From the NCBI GenBank assembly GCA_049602155.1, contig JBMYRH010000012.1, forward strand, positions 62,001-126,000: DNA of 64,000 nt. The letters run 5' to 3'. Shown piece by piece: positions 31,969-41,071 of this stretch. Made by a program: the position numbers and the translations under genes. Below the pieces are notes generated by a model, which saw nothing but the letters and a program-made list of their open reading frames with translations, did no database searches and was not told where the DNA came from. This DNA comes from JBMYRH01 sp049602155 (GTDB lineage Bacteria > Myxococcota_A > UBA9042 > PHBI01 > JBMYRH01). The number at the start of each line of letters is the position of its first letter. Position 1 is the first letter of the stretch.

Positions 31969-32676
31969 CTAGCACCCGTCGAACGGGGAGTCCGCGTAGG
32001 TCACAGTCTCCGCCTGGGGGGTGACCTTGAAGCGCATCGTGTGGAGCACCTGACCTTGTGCGTCCTGGACCTCGACGCGCCAGTCGCCGACATCGCTGGC
32101 GCGCATCGTGCGGCGGCTCCAGGTCCTCCAGCGAGGGCTGGTGCCTACCTCAAGGGTCAGTCGAGAGCGGATCTGTCCGTCCTGTGTCCAGACCATGGTC
32201 GCGGGCTGGCGATCTCCGCTGTTCTTCAGCGAGATCCAGGCCCAGGCGACATCGCCCACCTGGAATTCGGTGACGGGTCGCACTGGGCGACGTTGAGAGA
32301 CGCCGTGGGCGAGGGCCGACTCGACCACGGAGAGTCCCCCAGCGGCCTCCTCAGTGGGCTCCGGCTCCGGCGCCTTGATCGTGGGGAGCGCCTCATCCAG
32401 TGGCAGGAGCGTGGGGACCACGGGGGCCTTCGCCTCAGCGATCTTGGTGGGCTCATTCACCGGCGCGACCATCGGTGAGGGGCCGGGCGCGTCGATGACG
32501 TCCCCTTGGGCGACTTGAGCGTCCACGGCGATGGCCGGCGAGACGTCTAAGTCGCCGCAAGCTGCGGCGACCAAGGCTAAGCCGGTGCCGGGGAGCATCA
32601 GGAGCGCGACGAGGCAGCCTCGAACGAGGGTGATGGCGCGGTGGAGGAGGGGGGTGTTGTGTGTGCTCTGGGTCAT
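31969..32676 (-). CDS. DUF2914-domain exported protein
   Basis: ATG 32676 follows GAGAGGTG. The 235-residue protein has an N-terminal hydrophobic segment (CLVALLMLPGTGLALVAAAC) that serves as signal peptide or lipoprotein signal. A Pro/Glu-rich linker leads to a C-terminal domain of about 100 residues (FQVGDVAWAWISLKN, TMVWTQDGQI, SPRWRTWSRRTM, GDWRVEVQDAQGQVLHTM), which is the DUF2914 pattern: a beta-sandwich of unknown role often found with transglycosylase or regulatory parts. A stem-loop lies upstream between this gene and the preceding one. Confidence 0.78.
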   Translation of the reverse strand: MTQSTHNTPLLHRAITLVRGCLVALLMLPGTGLALVAAACGDLDVSPAIAVDAQVAQGDVIDAPGPSPMVAPVNEPTKIAEAKAPVVPTLLPLDEALPTIKAPEPEPTEEAAGGLSVVESALAHGVSQRRPVRPVTEFQVGDVAWAWISLKNSGDRQPATMVWTQDGQIRSRLTLEVGTSPRWRTWSRRTMRASDVGDWRVEVQDAQGQVLHTMRFKVTPQAETVTYADSPFDGC

Positions 32677-32853
32677 GGTGACACCTCTCGGGTTGGAGAT
32701 GTCTCTCACCAATACAAGGTGCGTGCCAAGAGTTTAACTTGTTGTTATTGCTGGGTCTTTGTTGGGTGGGGAGGGGAGGCTGTGGGCCCGGCGACACAGC
32801 CTCTGTGGGCGCCCTGACACACCGACAGTGCCGAGGACACAGTTCGACCCCAA

Positions 32854-32872
32854 CCCCCCACGTGCTGGGGGG
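32854..32872 (-). terminator. GC-rich hairpin after the MYXO-CTERM-like lipoprotein gene
   Basis: CCCCCCA and TGGGGGG form a 7-bp stem with a 5-base CGTGC loop, about 40 bases past the stop of the 32910-34583 gene. No T-run follows on either strand, so it may pause or protect RNA rather than end it fully. Confidence 0.4.
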
Positions 32873-32909
32873 GCAGAGGTCTGAATCGCGGGTTCACTGA
32901 CGATCGCGC

Positions 32910-34583
32910 TTAGGCGCGGCGCTTCCGAGTTACGAAGGCGAAGCACATGGCGAAGAGCGCCAGGTGAGCCAGTCCGTTTAACGGGCTCCCGCCACCGGAG
33001 CAGTCTCCGCAGCCGTCCAAGGACTGGTCTTCGCCGATGCCCGCGATAGGGGTCGCCTCACCGGAGAAGCGGAGGCCGAGGGAGAAGTGGTCACCCTTGC
33101 CGTTGAAGTCTGTGTCGATGTCCGGCTTGATCAAGCCGAGCCCGATATTGCAGACGAGGAACTTCTGATCGGCGATGCCAGCCAGCCCGGTGCACAACGA
33201 GCCGTCACTGTCATTGCAGTTTGGGTTCGCCGAGTTGAAGGCGGATGAGCAGCCCATGGAGTCTTCGCTCTTCAGGTCGAACATGTCGCCGCCGTTCAAG
33301 TCCAGGCACTCGCACGCGCTCGCCGCCATGTTCAGCGTCGAGACGATGTCACCGAAGGGGAGCAAGCCACCAAGGCGACCATCGGTCATGTCGAAGTTGC
33401 TGCCGTCATCGGAGGCGCTGATGGCCGTCTGACCGCGCGCATCTTTGACCGCGAGGTTGAGGGTCATCCCCGCGAGGGGCAGCGACGTCTCGAAGTCAGC
33501 GGGGCCCATGTGCGCGACGCCATCGACGATCTCTCCGTCGACGAAGTGGACCAGCGGCGTGCCGTCCTCATTGAAGCTGCCGGGTTGGACCAAGAGGTCT
33601 CCGGCGTCATCGAAGTAGGCCACATAGCCCTTCACGTCGACCTGGTCGTCGTTGACGAGGTCGTCCACGCCCAATCCCTCAAGCACGATGCTGATCGAGC
33701 CGTCCGCGATGGCGTCCGCCAAGGAGCCGTCGACATCGACGTCACCTAGGAACGACCCGAGGCTGGACAGCAGGCCGCCCACCCCGTTGTCGATTTGCCC
33801 GTCGCCGTCGAAGTCAAAGCAGCAGTCCTCGGGCTCGTTCGCAGCGGCGATCAGCATCTCGTTGATGAGGCTCGAGTCGCTCCCGAACTCACTCGGGATG
33901 CCACCCTCGATGCACGCGCCATTGGAGCAGAAGAGATCCTCACCGCAGGGCTCGCCCTCGGTGAAGCTGTAGCTGCAGCTGACGGTGTCGCCGATGTAGA
34001 TGCACTCGCCCATCGCGTCATAGACGACGGGGGTGTCCCCCTCGCAGTTGTCTGCCGGGGGGCTGTCGCAGGGGTTGGGGTTACACGGATCGTCACCGGC
34101 AGCCACGCAGGCCCCGTCGTCGCCGCATGCCTCTCCCTCGGCGCACTCGCCGCAGGAGCCGCCACAGCCGTCGTCACCGCAGGTCACGCCGTCACAGTTT
34201 GGGGCGCACTCGGCGGCTGCGCAGGTTCCGTCATCCCCGCAGCCCTCTCCCTCAGCGCACTCGCCGCAGGAGCCGCCGCAGCCGTCATCGCCGCAGGTCT
34301 TGCCTTCGCAATCAGCGGTGCAGGTTGGCGCGTCTCCCTCGGGCTCTGCTTCCCCTGTGTCGTCGGGTCCGGCGGCGTCATCATCGTCGCCGGGATCGGT
34401 GCCGGTCGCGCCAGTGGTGTCACCGGTGGTGGCGCCCCCCACGGCGTCGTTATCGCCGCTCGCTGCGATGTCTGAGGTGCCCCCGACCCCAGTGTCACTG
34501 CTCCCGCAGGCGGGGGCGACGAGGCCTAGGCCTGCGATGGTCAAGAGGGTGAGGAGGCGCAAAGCGATGGGGGTGCGGATCAT
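32910..34583 (-). CDS. Cys-rich lipoprotein with MYXO-CTERM-like tail
   Basis: A 557-residue surface protein. Lipobox region: GLGLVAPAC. After a Gly/Asp/Thr-rich linker there are two tandem modules with TCGDDGCGGSCGECAEGE, a Cys motif also found in the gene at 37140. A third Cys-rich part precedes a domain of about 300 residues with calcium-like Asp runs (FDFDGDGQIDNG, DFNGKGDHF). The C-terminus is CGDCSGGGSPLNG, a membrane helix (LAHLALFAMCFAFV) and TRKRRA: the layout of MYXO-CTERM sorting signals. Such tails are thought to be cut at Cys for surface anchoring, but this protein also carries a lipoprotein signal, so one may be inactive. Function unknown. Confidence 0.82.
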   Translation of the reverse strand: MIRTPIALRLLTLLTIAGLGLVAPACGSSDTGVGGTSDIAASGDNDAVGGATTGDTTGATGTDPGDDDDAAGPDDTGEAEPEGDAPTCTADCEGKTCGDDGCGGSCGECAEGEGCGDDGTCAAAECAPNCDGVTCGDDGCGGSCGECAEGEACGDDGACVAAGDDPCNPNPCDSPPADNCEGDTPVVYDAMGECIYIGDTVSCSYSFTEGEPCGEDLFCSNGACIEGGIPSEFGSDSSLINEMLIAAANEPEDCCFDFDGDGQIDNGVGGLLSSLGSFLGDVDVDGSLADAIADGSISIVLEGLGVDDLVNDDQVDVKGYVAYFDDAGDLLVQPGSFNEDGTPLVHFVDGEIVDGVAHMGPADFETSLPLAGMTLNLAVKDARGQTAISASDDGSNFDMTDGRLGGLLPFGDIVSTLNMAASACECLDLNGGDMFDLKSEDSMGCSSAFNSANPNCNDSDGSLCTGLAGIADQKFLVCNIGLGLIKPDIDTDFNGKGDHFSLGLRFSGEATPIAGIGEDQSLDGCGDCSGGGSPLNGLAHLALFAMCFAFVTRKRRA

Positions 34584-34809
34584 GACAGGTGATCTCCAAT
34601 TAGAGTGAACGGCGCAGGCCCAAAGGGTATGAGGCTCGATCTAGGGATGCAAGTGGGCCCGTATTTGGGGCGTTACTCGGCCCCGGGACGAAGCGCTGCG
34701 CTGCGGCTGGAGGCTTAGTCCGCACGGGCAGCGACCCTTCGGTCAATTTCCGACGTCGCCCGTGAAGAACTCGTGCTAGCTTGCGGCGCCGCGCATGTTC
34801 AGAGTCGAG

Positions 34810-36234
34810 ATGCTCTTCAATAGCCCACAATTTGTCCTCTTGGTCATCGTGACGGCGCTGATCTATTACGCGCGCCCGTTCGCCAAGGCTCAGGTCACCA
34901 TCCTGACGCTCTCGAGCTTCGTCTTTTACGCGTATGGGCAGCCACTGCTGCTGCTCTTGCTGGTGATCTCGGCGCTCATCAACGGGGTCGTGAGCTACCG
35001 CGTTTTAAACGAGCGCGCTGAAACGGAGCGTCGCCGCTGGGCCACGATCGGGGTCGTCGCGAACCTCACAGTCCTGGCCTTCTTTAAGTACAACCGCCTC
35101 CTCGCGGCGACCCTCTACAGCGACCTAGAGGCCATCGACGGTGTCGGTCACCTGTTGCTGACCATCCCTCTGCCGATCGGCATCTCGTTCTACACATTCC
35201 AGGGCATCAGCCTCGTCGTCGACGTCTTCCGTGAAGAGCGAGGCCCTGAGCGCGAGGTCGCCATCACCGATGATGGCCTCCTGGACCACCTGCGCCGCAC
35301 CGTCTTCTTCATCTCGTTTTTCCCGCAGCTGGTCGCGGGCCCGATCGTCAAAGCGCACGACTTCTTTCCACAGATCACGCGCAAACGGTTCGGTGAGATC
35401 GCCTGGGGCAAGGTGAGCCGAGCGCTGATCCTCGGCTACTTCTTGAAGATGGTGATCGCTGACAACATGCAGCACCAGACCTTCTGGATCACCTACCCGT
35501 ACTTTGAGCTCTACTCGACCTTCGAGCTCTGCGTGTTGCTCTTCGGGTACTCGATGCAGATCTTCGCCGACTTCGCCGGCTACTCCCTCATCGCGATCGG
35601 CATCGCGGCCTTCTACGGCTACCACCTCCCGGACAACTTCAACTTCCCCTACATCTCGCAGAGCTTCTCCGAGTTCTGGCGGAGGTGGCATATCTCGCTG
35701 TCGACGTGGCTGAAGACCTACCTCTACGTGCCCTTGGGGGGGAACCGCCACGGCTCCAAGCGGACCTACTTCAACCTGATGATGACGATGTTCCTCGGGG
35801 GCCTCTGGCATGGCGCCGCATGGAGCTACGCCGTCTGGGGCACCTGGCATGGTGTCGCGCTCGCCCTGGAGCGGCCGCTGCTCAAGACCCGCATATACAC
35901 GTCGACTCACCCCGTGATGATCGCCCTGCGCATGCTCGCTGTCTTTGTCTTCGTCACCATGGCGTGGCTCCTCTTCAAGCTCCCAGACTTTGACCACGTC
36001 CTGAGCTACGTCTCCGCCTTGGTCAGCAATGGGGCGCGCTCGACGCGGCTCCAGGTGGTGTTCACGGTGGCCTGCTATTCGCTGCCGGTCGTGGCCTACC
36101 ACCTCCTCTACCTCCTCGGTCGCCGCGGTCTGACATGGCCACGGCGTGTCGAGCCCGCGCTCTACGGAGCGCTCCTCTTCGCGATTTGTGTCAACCACGG
36201 TGACGCTGATGCCTTCATCTACTTCCAGTTCTGA
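34810..36234 (+). CDS. MBOAT family O-acyltransferase (AlgI/DltB-like)
   Basis: I use ATG 34810 (MLFNSPQF, the usual family opening) rather than ATG 34795. The 474-residue polytopic protein has MBOAT hallmarks: KYNRL, PIGISFYTFQGIS, FFPQLVAGPIVK, EFWRRWHISLSTWLKTYLY and the catalytic His in LGGLWHGAAW (His334). It moves acyl groups, generally acetyl, across the membrane to acylate polysaccharides. The following gene encodes an SGNH-like partner and overlaps it by 26 bp, as in alginate or cell-wall acetylation systems. Confidence 0.93.
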   Translation: MLFNSPQFVLLVIVTALIYYARPFAKAQVTILTLSSFVFYAYGQPLLLLLLVISALINGVVSYRVLNERAETERRRWATIGVVANLTVLAFFKYNRLLAATLYSDLEAIDGVGHLLLTIPLPIGISFYTFQGISLVVDVFREERGPEREVAITDDGLLDHLRRTVFFISFFPQLVAGPIVKAHDFFPQITRKRFGEIAWGKVSRALILGYFLKMVIADNMQHQTFWITYPYFELYSTFELCVLLFGYSMQIFADFAGYSLIAIGIAAFYGYHLPDNFNFPYISQSFSEFWRRWHISLSTWLKTYLYVPLGGNRHGSKRTYFNLMMTMFLGGLWHGAAWSYAVWGTWHGVALALERPLLKTRIYTSTHPVMIALRMLAVFVFVTMAWLLFKLPDFDHVLSYVSALVSNGARSTRLQVVFTVACYSLPVVAYHLLYLLGRRGLTWPRRVEPALYGALLFAICVNHGDADAFIYFQF

Positions 36235-37138
36235 GATCGAGGCGCAGCGCGCCGAAGGTCGTCGCTTTACACGCGCCGCGCTCGCTTGGGCTGCGGTGTG
36301 CTTGGCGATCTACGGAGGCTGGTTTGCGTGGGCAGCTCCCGAGGTTCAGACCTTTCAGAACTACTCAGCTCGCAACGTCAGCCGCGCTGAGCACTTCTTA
36401 CATGGTGAGGGCTACCAAGCCGTGCTCGTGGGGAGCTCTCTGACCCAGCTGATCCCGCCCGAGGCCCTCGGTGAGGCGGTCTACAATATGGGCTTCTCCC
36501 GTGAGTCTTCGCTGACAGGCTTGAGCATCGCAGCGCAGGCACCTCGGCTGCCTGAGGTGGTCGTGATCGAGGTGAACTATATCCTCCGGGAGGCCAACGA
36601 GGCATTCGTCGCAGATCGCTTGGCCCCCTTGGGGTTCGCGCTGAAGGACACGGCGTCGGTCTTTCAGATCGCGGCTCAGCCGATGAACGTCATCTTGAGC
36701 GCGCTGCGCAGCGGCTACGGACGCTCTGTGGCACAGAAGATGAACGACACGGTCGACACGGCGACCCTCAGTCGATTGCTCGAGGGGCGCGTGAAGGAGT
36801 TTGGGGACCGCCCGGATCCGGAGCTGCTTGCGGCCGCCATCGCGACCCTGAGCGCTCAGGTCGAGACCTTGATCGCACGCGGGTGCACACCGATGATGCT
36901 CTTGATGCCGGTCGAGCCAGCCTTGGAGGAGACCGTCTACGCGCAGACGATCCGGCAGGCGCTTGAAGCTGCGTTCCCAAGCGACCGCTTTCACTGGGTC
37001 GACACCGCGCGGCCGGCGCCTTACCGAACGACCGACAGCGAGCACCTCCTCTATGCGGATGCGTGGGACGTCGGTGAGCGCATCACTGCGGCGGTCACTG
37101 CCACGGTGGGTGCCGGACAGCAGGAGGGGAGCCCCTGA
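36209..37138 (+). CDS. SGNH/GDSL-like membrane-anchored protein, partner of MBOAT
   Basis: Starts at ATG 36209 (GTG at 36200 is an alternative) inside the MBOAT coding end. The 309-residue product has an N-terminal helix (LAWAAVCLAIYGGWFAWAA) and an exported domain with VLVGSSLTQLIPPEAL, the Ser block of the SGNH fold, YNMGFSRESSL as second block, and DSEHLLYADAW near the end with the Asp and His. AlgJ/AlgX/DltD-type partners accept or transfer acetyl groups in MBOAT systems. Frames that start earlier belong to the MBOAT gene. Confidence 0.8.
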   Translation: MPSSTSSSEIEAQRAEGRRFTRAALAWAAVCLAIYGGWFAWAAPEVQTFQNYSARNVSRAEHFLHGEGYQAVLVGSSLTQLIPPEALGEAVYNMGFSRESSLTGLSIAAQAPRLPEVVVIEVNYILREANEAFVADRLAPLGFALKDTASVFQIAAQPMNVILSALRSGYGRSVAQKMNDTVDTATLSRLLEGRVKEFGDRPDPELLAAAIATLSAQVETLIARGCTPMMLLMPVEPALEETVYAQTIRQALEAAFPSDRFHWVDTARPAPYRTTDSEHLLYADAWDVGERITAAVTATVGAGQQEGSP

Positions 37139-37139
37139 T

Positions 37140-39059
37140 ATGCGATGTTCATCTTATGGCTTAGGGATCCTCTGCACCTTCGTGGTCATCGCCGCGATGG
37201 CGGTCGGGGCGTGCTCGGGGGGCGGAGAGGCGTCTCAGTGTGTCCCCCAGTGTGCGGAGCGTGAGTGTGGGGACGATGGCTGCGGGGGGGACTGTGGTGC
37301 GTGCCCTCAAGTCGCTCCCTACTGCGTACAGAATCAGTGCGCCGTGACCTGCGAGCCAAGCTGCAACGGGCGCGAGTGCGGCGATGACGGCTGCGGTGGG
37401 AGTTGTGGGGTCTGCCTGACGGCGGGGAGCGCGTGCGCTGACGATGGGCTGTGTGCCGCGCCACGTCAGCAGGACACGGGGCCTGTCGCGACGCAGGGGC
37501 CGACGACGCCAATTGTGGTGCGCCTCTTCTTGCCCAGCGCGTCTGCGGATCCGATGGCGGGCGTGGGGCGCTTGGTCTTCCGGTTTCAATTCAGCGACGG
37601 GACCGATGAGTCTACGGCGACGCAGCCCTACGTGTTTGGGCAATTGGACTATGATGAGGCGCTCCCGATAGGGATGCAGAGCGCCCCGACCCGTATGGTG
37701 GTCGAGGGGTGGAGCGTCCGGGCCGATGGTGACTTTGGCTACCTCCTGAGCGTCGGTCGCTATCCGCTGACGCCGGGTATCGCCGCAGGCTCGGTCCTGA
37801 CGACCAAGATGGCGCGCATCAACCAAACGACTCAGCTCTCCTCGGTGCCCGATGACACGCCACAGGCGCTTATAACCGGGCGAATCGGCCACACCCTGAC
37901 GCACACAGCGGAAGGCGACACGCTCATCGTGGGTGGCAGTGCGCCTGAGCCTGGGACCGTGTGGTGGCATGGCGCCAGCGGAGTGGCCAGCCTAGACACT
38001 GTAGCCGTGATCGATGGCAGCACTTGGGGCCTCTCGGCGACCTCTTCGCTGGCGGTCCCCCGCGCTTGGCACTCCGCGATAGAGGTCCCTAGCGGGGATG
38101 TCTTCGTCGCAGGCGGCTGGGCGCCATCAGCGCAGTCTGGCGCCCTCTGTGCGGTCGGCGCTGGGGCGACGAATGGGGCCATCTGCGCCGTCGAATGGTA
38201 TGCGCCGGGTGATGGGTTTCAGCTCCTACAGCAGCCCCTCGCGAAGGCCCGCGCAGGGCACACTGCGACCCTGATAGACGATACACCGACGGTGCTCTTC
38301 GTCGGTGGGGATGCGGACGGAGAGGGGACTTGGGAGCTTTGGGATCCTGCGCAGGGCTCTCGCGGCGCTCAGGTGCTCCCCGATGCGACGCCTCGGCGCT
38401 TTCATGCCGCCGTCGCGGCGCCGGTCCTCGATGACAACGGCGTCGCGCAAGAGGCCGTGGTCATCTTTGGTGGAGAGTCAGACACAGAGCCCCTCGACTC
38501 GGGGCTCTTCTACGTGGTCGAGAGCGACCTGATGTTGCCGCACCCTCTGCCGTTGCCCAAGGGATCGAGGACTCAGCTGACTGGCACCTACGTGGCCGCG
38601 CAGGGGTTCATCTACTTCATCGCCGGCTACACCGAGGTCGATCGCAGCGGGTCATCGACGGCGATCGACGTGTACGACGCCCGCGCGGCCACGTGGCAGT
38701 CGCCCTTCGTCGCTGGCCTAGAGACCTTTAACCTCAACGCCGCGAGAGGGGGCCACAGCGCCTCGCTGGTCGAGGGCACCCGCGTGGTCGTCTTGGGGGG
38801 CTCCGACGGTACGCAGGCGCTCGATCGCACCGAGGTGATCTACGAGTACGCTGCGGATGACGGTAGCCCTGCGGTCATCGACGTCGCCAGCTCGTGCCAC
38901 ACCGAGGGCTGTGTGGCGCGCGTGGCTCCAATGGCCTCCCGCCGAGTGGGTCACCGCGCGGTGGTGGATCAATGGGGTGATGTCTTGGTCGTCGGTGGGT
39001 GCGTCGACCAAGACGCGACCTCGATGGTGCAGACGCTGAACCTCTTCACGCCGCAGTAG
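37140..39059 (+). CDS. Kelch-repeat lipoprotein with two Cys-rich modules
   Basis: ATG 37140 follows AGGAGGGG by about 11 bases and is one base after the SGNH stop codon. The 639-residue product has lipobox VGAC, two tandem ECGDDGCGG modules (about 35-105), then a beta-sheet linker and a six-blade Kelch-like propeller from about residue 250. Kelch strands include RIGHTLTHTAEGDTLIVGG, RAWHSAIEVPSGDVFVAGG, RAGHTATLIDD, RGGHSASLVEGTRVVVLGG and RVGHRAVVDQWGDVLVVGG. It is likely displayed on the cell surface for protein or glycan binding. Co-location with the acylation pair is suggestive only. Confidence 0.85.
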   Translation: MRCSSYGLGILCTFVVIAAMAVGACSGGGEASQCVPQCAERECGDDGCGGDCGACPQVAPYCVQNQCAVTCEPSCNGRECGDDGCGGSCGVCLTAGSACADDGLCAAPRQQDTGPVATQGPTTPIVVRLFLPSASADPMAGVGRLVFRFQFSDGTDESTATQPYVFGQLDYDEALPIGMQSAPTRMVVEGWSVRADGDFGYLLSVGRYPLTPGIAAGSVLTTKMARINQTTQLSSVPDDTPQALITGRIGHTLTHTAEGDTLIVGGSAPEPGTVWWHGASGVASLDTVAVIDGSTWGLSATSSLAVPRAWHSAIEVPSGDVFVAGGWAPSAQSGALCAVGAGATNGAICAVEWYAPGDGFQLLQQPLAKARAGHTATLIDDTPTVLFVGGDADGEGTWELWDPAQGSRGAQVLPDATPRRFHAAVAAPVLDDNGVAQEAVVIFGGESDTEPLDSGLFYVVESDLMLPHPLPLPKGSRTQLTGTYVAAQGFIYFIAGYTEVDRSGSSTAIDVYDARAATWQSPFVAGLETFNLNAARGGHSASLVEGTRVVVLGGSDGTQALDRTEVIYEYAADDGSPAVIDVASSCHTEGCVARVAPMASRRVGHRAVVDQWGDVLVVGGCVDQDATSMVQTLNLFTPQ

Positions 39060-39089
39060 GGTGCTTGAGCGAACGATGAGCGGACCGGT

Positions 39090-40172
39090 CTAAACGCGGA
39101 TGGTCAGCCGCTGCTCGACGGGGTCGCTGTCAGTGTCCTCAATCTGCCCGCGCTCCGCGGCCTTGAGCAGGCGCCAGATGGGGCCGCCTAGGATGTCGAT
39201 GTCGCTGGACGCGAACTGCTCACCCCCGAAGCGCGCGATGGCCTTCGTTTGGGCGTCGAGGATCACGGCGTCTTGCTTAAAGACCTTCATCGCGATGGGG
39301 TAGACGATGGGCTTGAGGAGCCAGCCAGGGATGCGCATCTTGAAGGCGACCACCGCGTGCACGACGGTCTCGAAGTCGCTCACCGGCGTCCCGAGCGCGG
39401 TGACGAGGAAGTGGTTCTCGTCACCGATTCGGTAGTCGACCTGCGCGACGGACGGCAGAAAGAAGCGGTCAAAGTGGACCACTGTGCCACCAGAGGGGGA
39501 GAGGATACGCGCCGCGAGCCCCTCGGGGCGCGGCTCGCCGATGTACTCCGCCTCGACCTTATCTGCGTAGCGACGCACGACCACGTCGATGTCGTTGGGC
39601 TCCCCTGCACCTCGGAACAGCCCCGCATGTAAAAACGCGGTGTGGGGCACGTCCAGGGCGTTCTCCATCGTCGCGTGGAGGGTCCCGGGGAAGGTCACGC
39701 GTCGCCGCACGACAGAGTAACCGTCGGCCTTGAAGTCGGGCAGCTTGAAGGGCTTGGTCGTGGGCGTGACCTCTGAGTTTGTCCAGACCCAGATGAAGCC
39801 GTCTTGGTCACGGATGGGGAATGCCGGGGTCCGCCGTGCCTTGCCCTCTGGCTCAGAGGCGAGCCCGGGGATGTGACGACAGACGCCCGCCTTGTCCATT
39901 TGCCACCCATGGTAGGGGCATTGGATATGCGCGCCTTTGACGCACCCCATTGAGAGAGGCACGTTGCGGTGGGGGCAGCGGTCGAGGAGCGCGCCGAGAT
40001 CACCGCCCTGGGTTCGGTAGAGGACCATCGGGATGCCGAGGACCGTCCGCGCCAGGGGGGCCTTGCGGAGCTCTTGGCTCGTGCAGGCGACATACCAGGC
40101 GTCTGTGACGTGAGCCACGGAGGCGACGGGTTTGGTCGCAGGGGGTGCCAGTACCGGGAGAAGATCGCTCAC
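39090..40172 (-). CDS. Rieske non-heme iron oxygenase, large subunit type
   Basis: The GTG at 40172 has AAGGAGA a few bases upstream; the frame extension to 40232 has no such site. In the 360-residue product the Rieske cluster ligands are Cys66, His68, Cys85 and His88 (CPHRNVP, CPYHGWQ). The mononuclear iron site is N171-ALD174-VPH177-TAFLH182. Such enzymes hydroxylate or demethylate aromatic or steroid-like substrates using an electron-donor reductase, which is not encoded here. It follows murI with an 84-bp gap and is convergent with the Kelch gene. Confidence 0.9.
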   Translation of the reverse strand: MSDLLPVLAPPATKPVASVAHVTDAWYVACTSQELRKAPLARTVLGIPMVLYRTQGGDLGALLDRCPHRNVPLSMGCVKGAHIQCPYHGWQMDKAGVCRHIPGLASEPEGKARRTPAFPIRDQDGFIWVWTNSEVTPTTKPFKLPDFKADGYSVVRRRVTFPGTLHATMENALDVPHTAFLHAGLFRGAGEPNDIDVVVRRYADKVEAEYIGEPRPEGLAARILSPSGGTVVHFDRFFLPSVAQVDYRIGDENHFLVTALGTPVSDFETVVHAVVAFKMRIPGWLLKPIVYPIAMKVFKQDAVILDAQTKAIARFGGEQFASSDIDILGGPIWRLLKAAERGQIEDTDSDPVEQRLTIRV

Positions 40173-40256
40173 GCTCTCCTTATAAGTCGTACTGCCTCTT
40201 GAGGACAGCCGATGGCCTCGTTTGACCCGCACTGTCGCTCATGAACCGAGGCGCGC

Positions 40257-41069
40257 TTAGAGATCGACAGCGCTCACGGCGGTCAAGTCCCCTGCTGGGA
40301 AAAAGCCGGCCCCGACCCGGGCGAAGCGCGCTGGGGCGTCAGTGCAGAAGAAGGATCGCCGCCCGACACGCTCGGGGGCCTCGAGGGTCTGTGCGCTGAG
40401 CAGCTCCTGGAGCTCCAAGGTCACGGCCTCTGCCGAGTCGACCAGCGCGACATCGTGTTGATCGAACTCGCTGGCCAGCACCTCGGCGATGAGCCCCTTG
40501 AAGACAGGGTAGTGCGTGCAACCGAGGACGAGCGTGTCGACCCCTGCTGCGACAAAGGGCTCTAGGTAGGTCTTCACGATGAGCCGCGCCGCGGCGTGAT
40601 CGGTCCAACCCTCCTCCGCCAGTGGCACCAACAGGGGCCAGGCAGAGGCTGTCAACGTCAGGTCATCGCGGAGCGCGTTCAGGGCGTTTTGATAGGCCCC
40701 GGAGCCGATAGTGGCCTCGGTCCCCGCGATCCCGACCACGCCGCTCCGCGTGGCTGCCACCGCGGCTCGTGCGCCTGGCTCGACCACCCCTAGAATGGGC
40801 ATCTCGGTCATGGCGCGCAGGGTGGGCAGCGCGTGAGCACTCGCGGTGTTGCACGCGACGACGACCGCCTTGATGGGGTAGCGCAGCAACAGCTCTGTGG
40901 CGCGCTCGGCGTAGCGGCAGACCGTCGACGCGCTCTTTGTGCCGTAAGGGAGCCGAGCGGTGTCGCCCAAGTAGACGATGTCTTCACAGGGCAGTTGACT
41001 GACGACCTCTGCGGCCACGGTGAGCCCACCGATACCGGAGTCAAAGATCCCGATGGCAGCACGCCGCAT
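40257..41069 (-). CDS. murI: Glutamate racemase
   Basis: A 270-residue enzyme that makes D-glutamate for peptidoglycan. Signatures are IGIFDSGIGGLTV at the N-terminus, the first catalytic Cys73 in VACNTASAH, and the second Cys184 in LGCTHYP. The C-terminal region (PARFARVGAGFF) is normal. It starts two bases after the VKOR-DsbA gene, so the genes are co-transcribed, although peptidoglycan and disulfide formation have no direct link. Confidence 0.95.
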   Translation of the reverse strand: MRRAAIGIFDSGIGGLTVAAEVVSQLPCEDIVYLGDTARLPYGTKSASTVCRYAERATELLLRYPIKAVVVACNTASAHALPTLRAMTEMPILGVVEPGARAAVAATRSGVVGIAGTEATIGSGAYQNALNALRDDLTLTASAWPLLVPLAEEGWTDHAAARLIVKTYLEPFVAAGVDTLVLGCTHYPVFKGLIAEVLASEFDQHDVALVDSAEAVTLELQELLSAQTLEAPERVGRRSFFCTDAPARFARVGAGFFPAGDLTAVSAVDL

Positions 41070-41071
41070 AA

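Noticed and set aside
35125..36198. Minus-strand frame (357 codons) opposite the MBOAT gene
   Set aside because: Product is charged low-complexity sequence; the MBOAT gene on the other strand has all family motifs.
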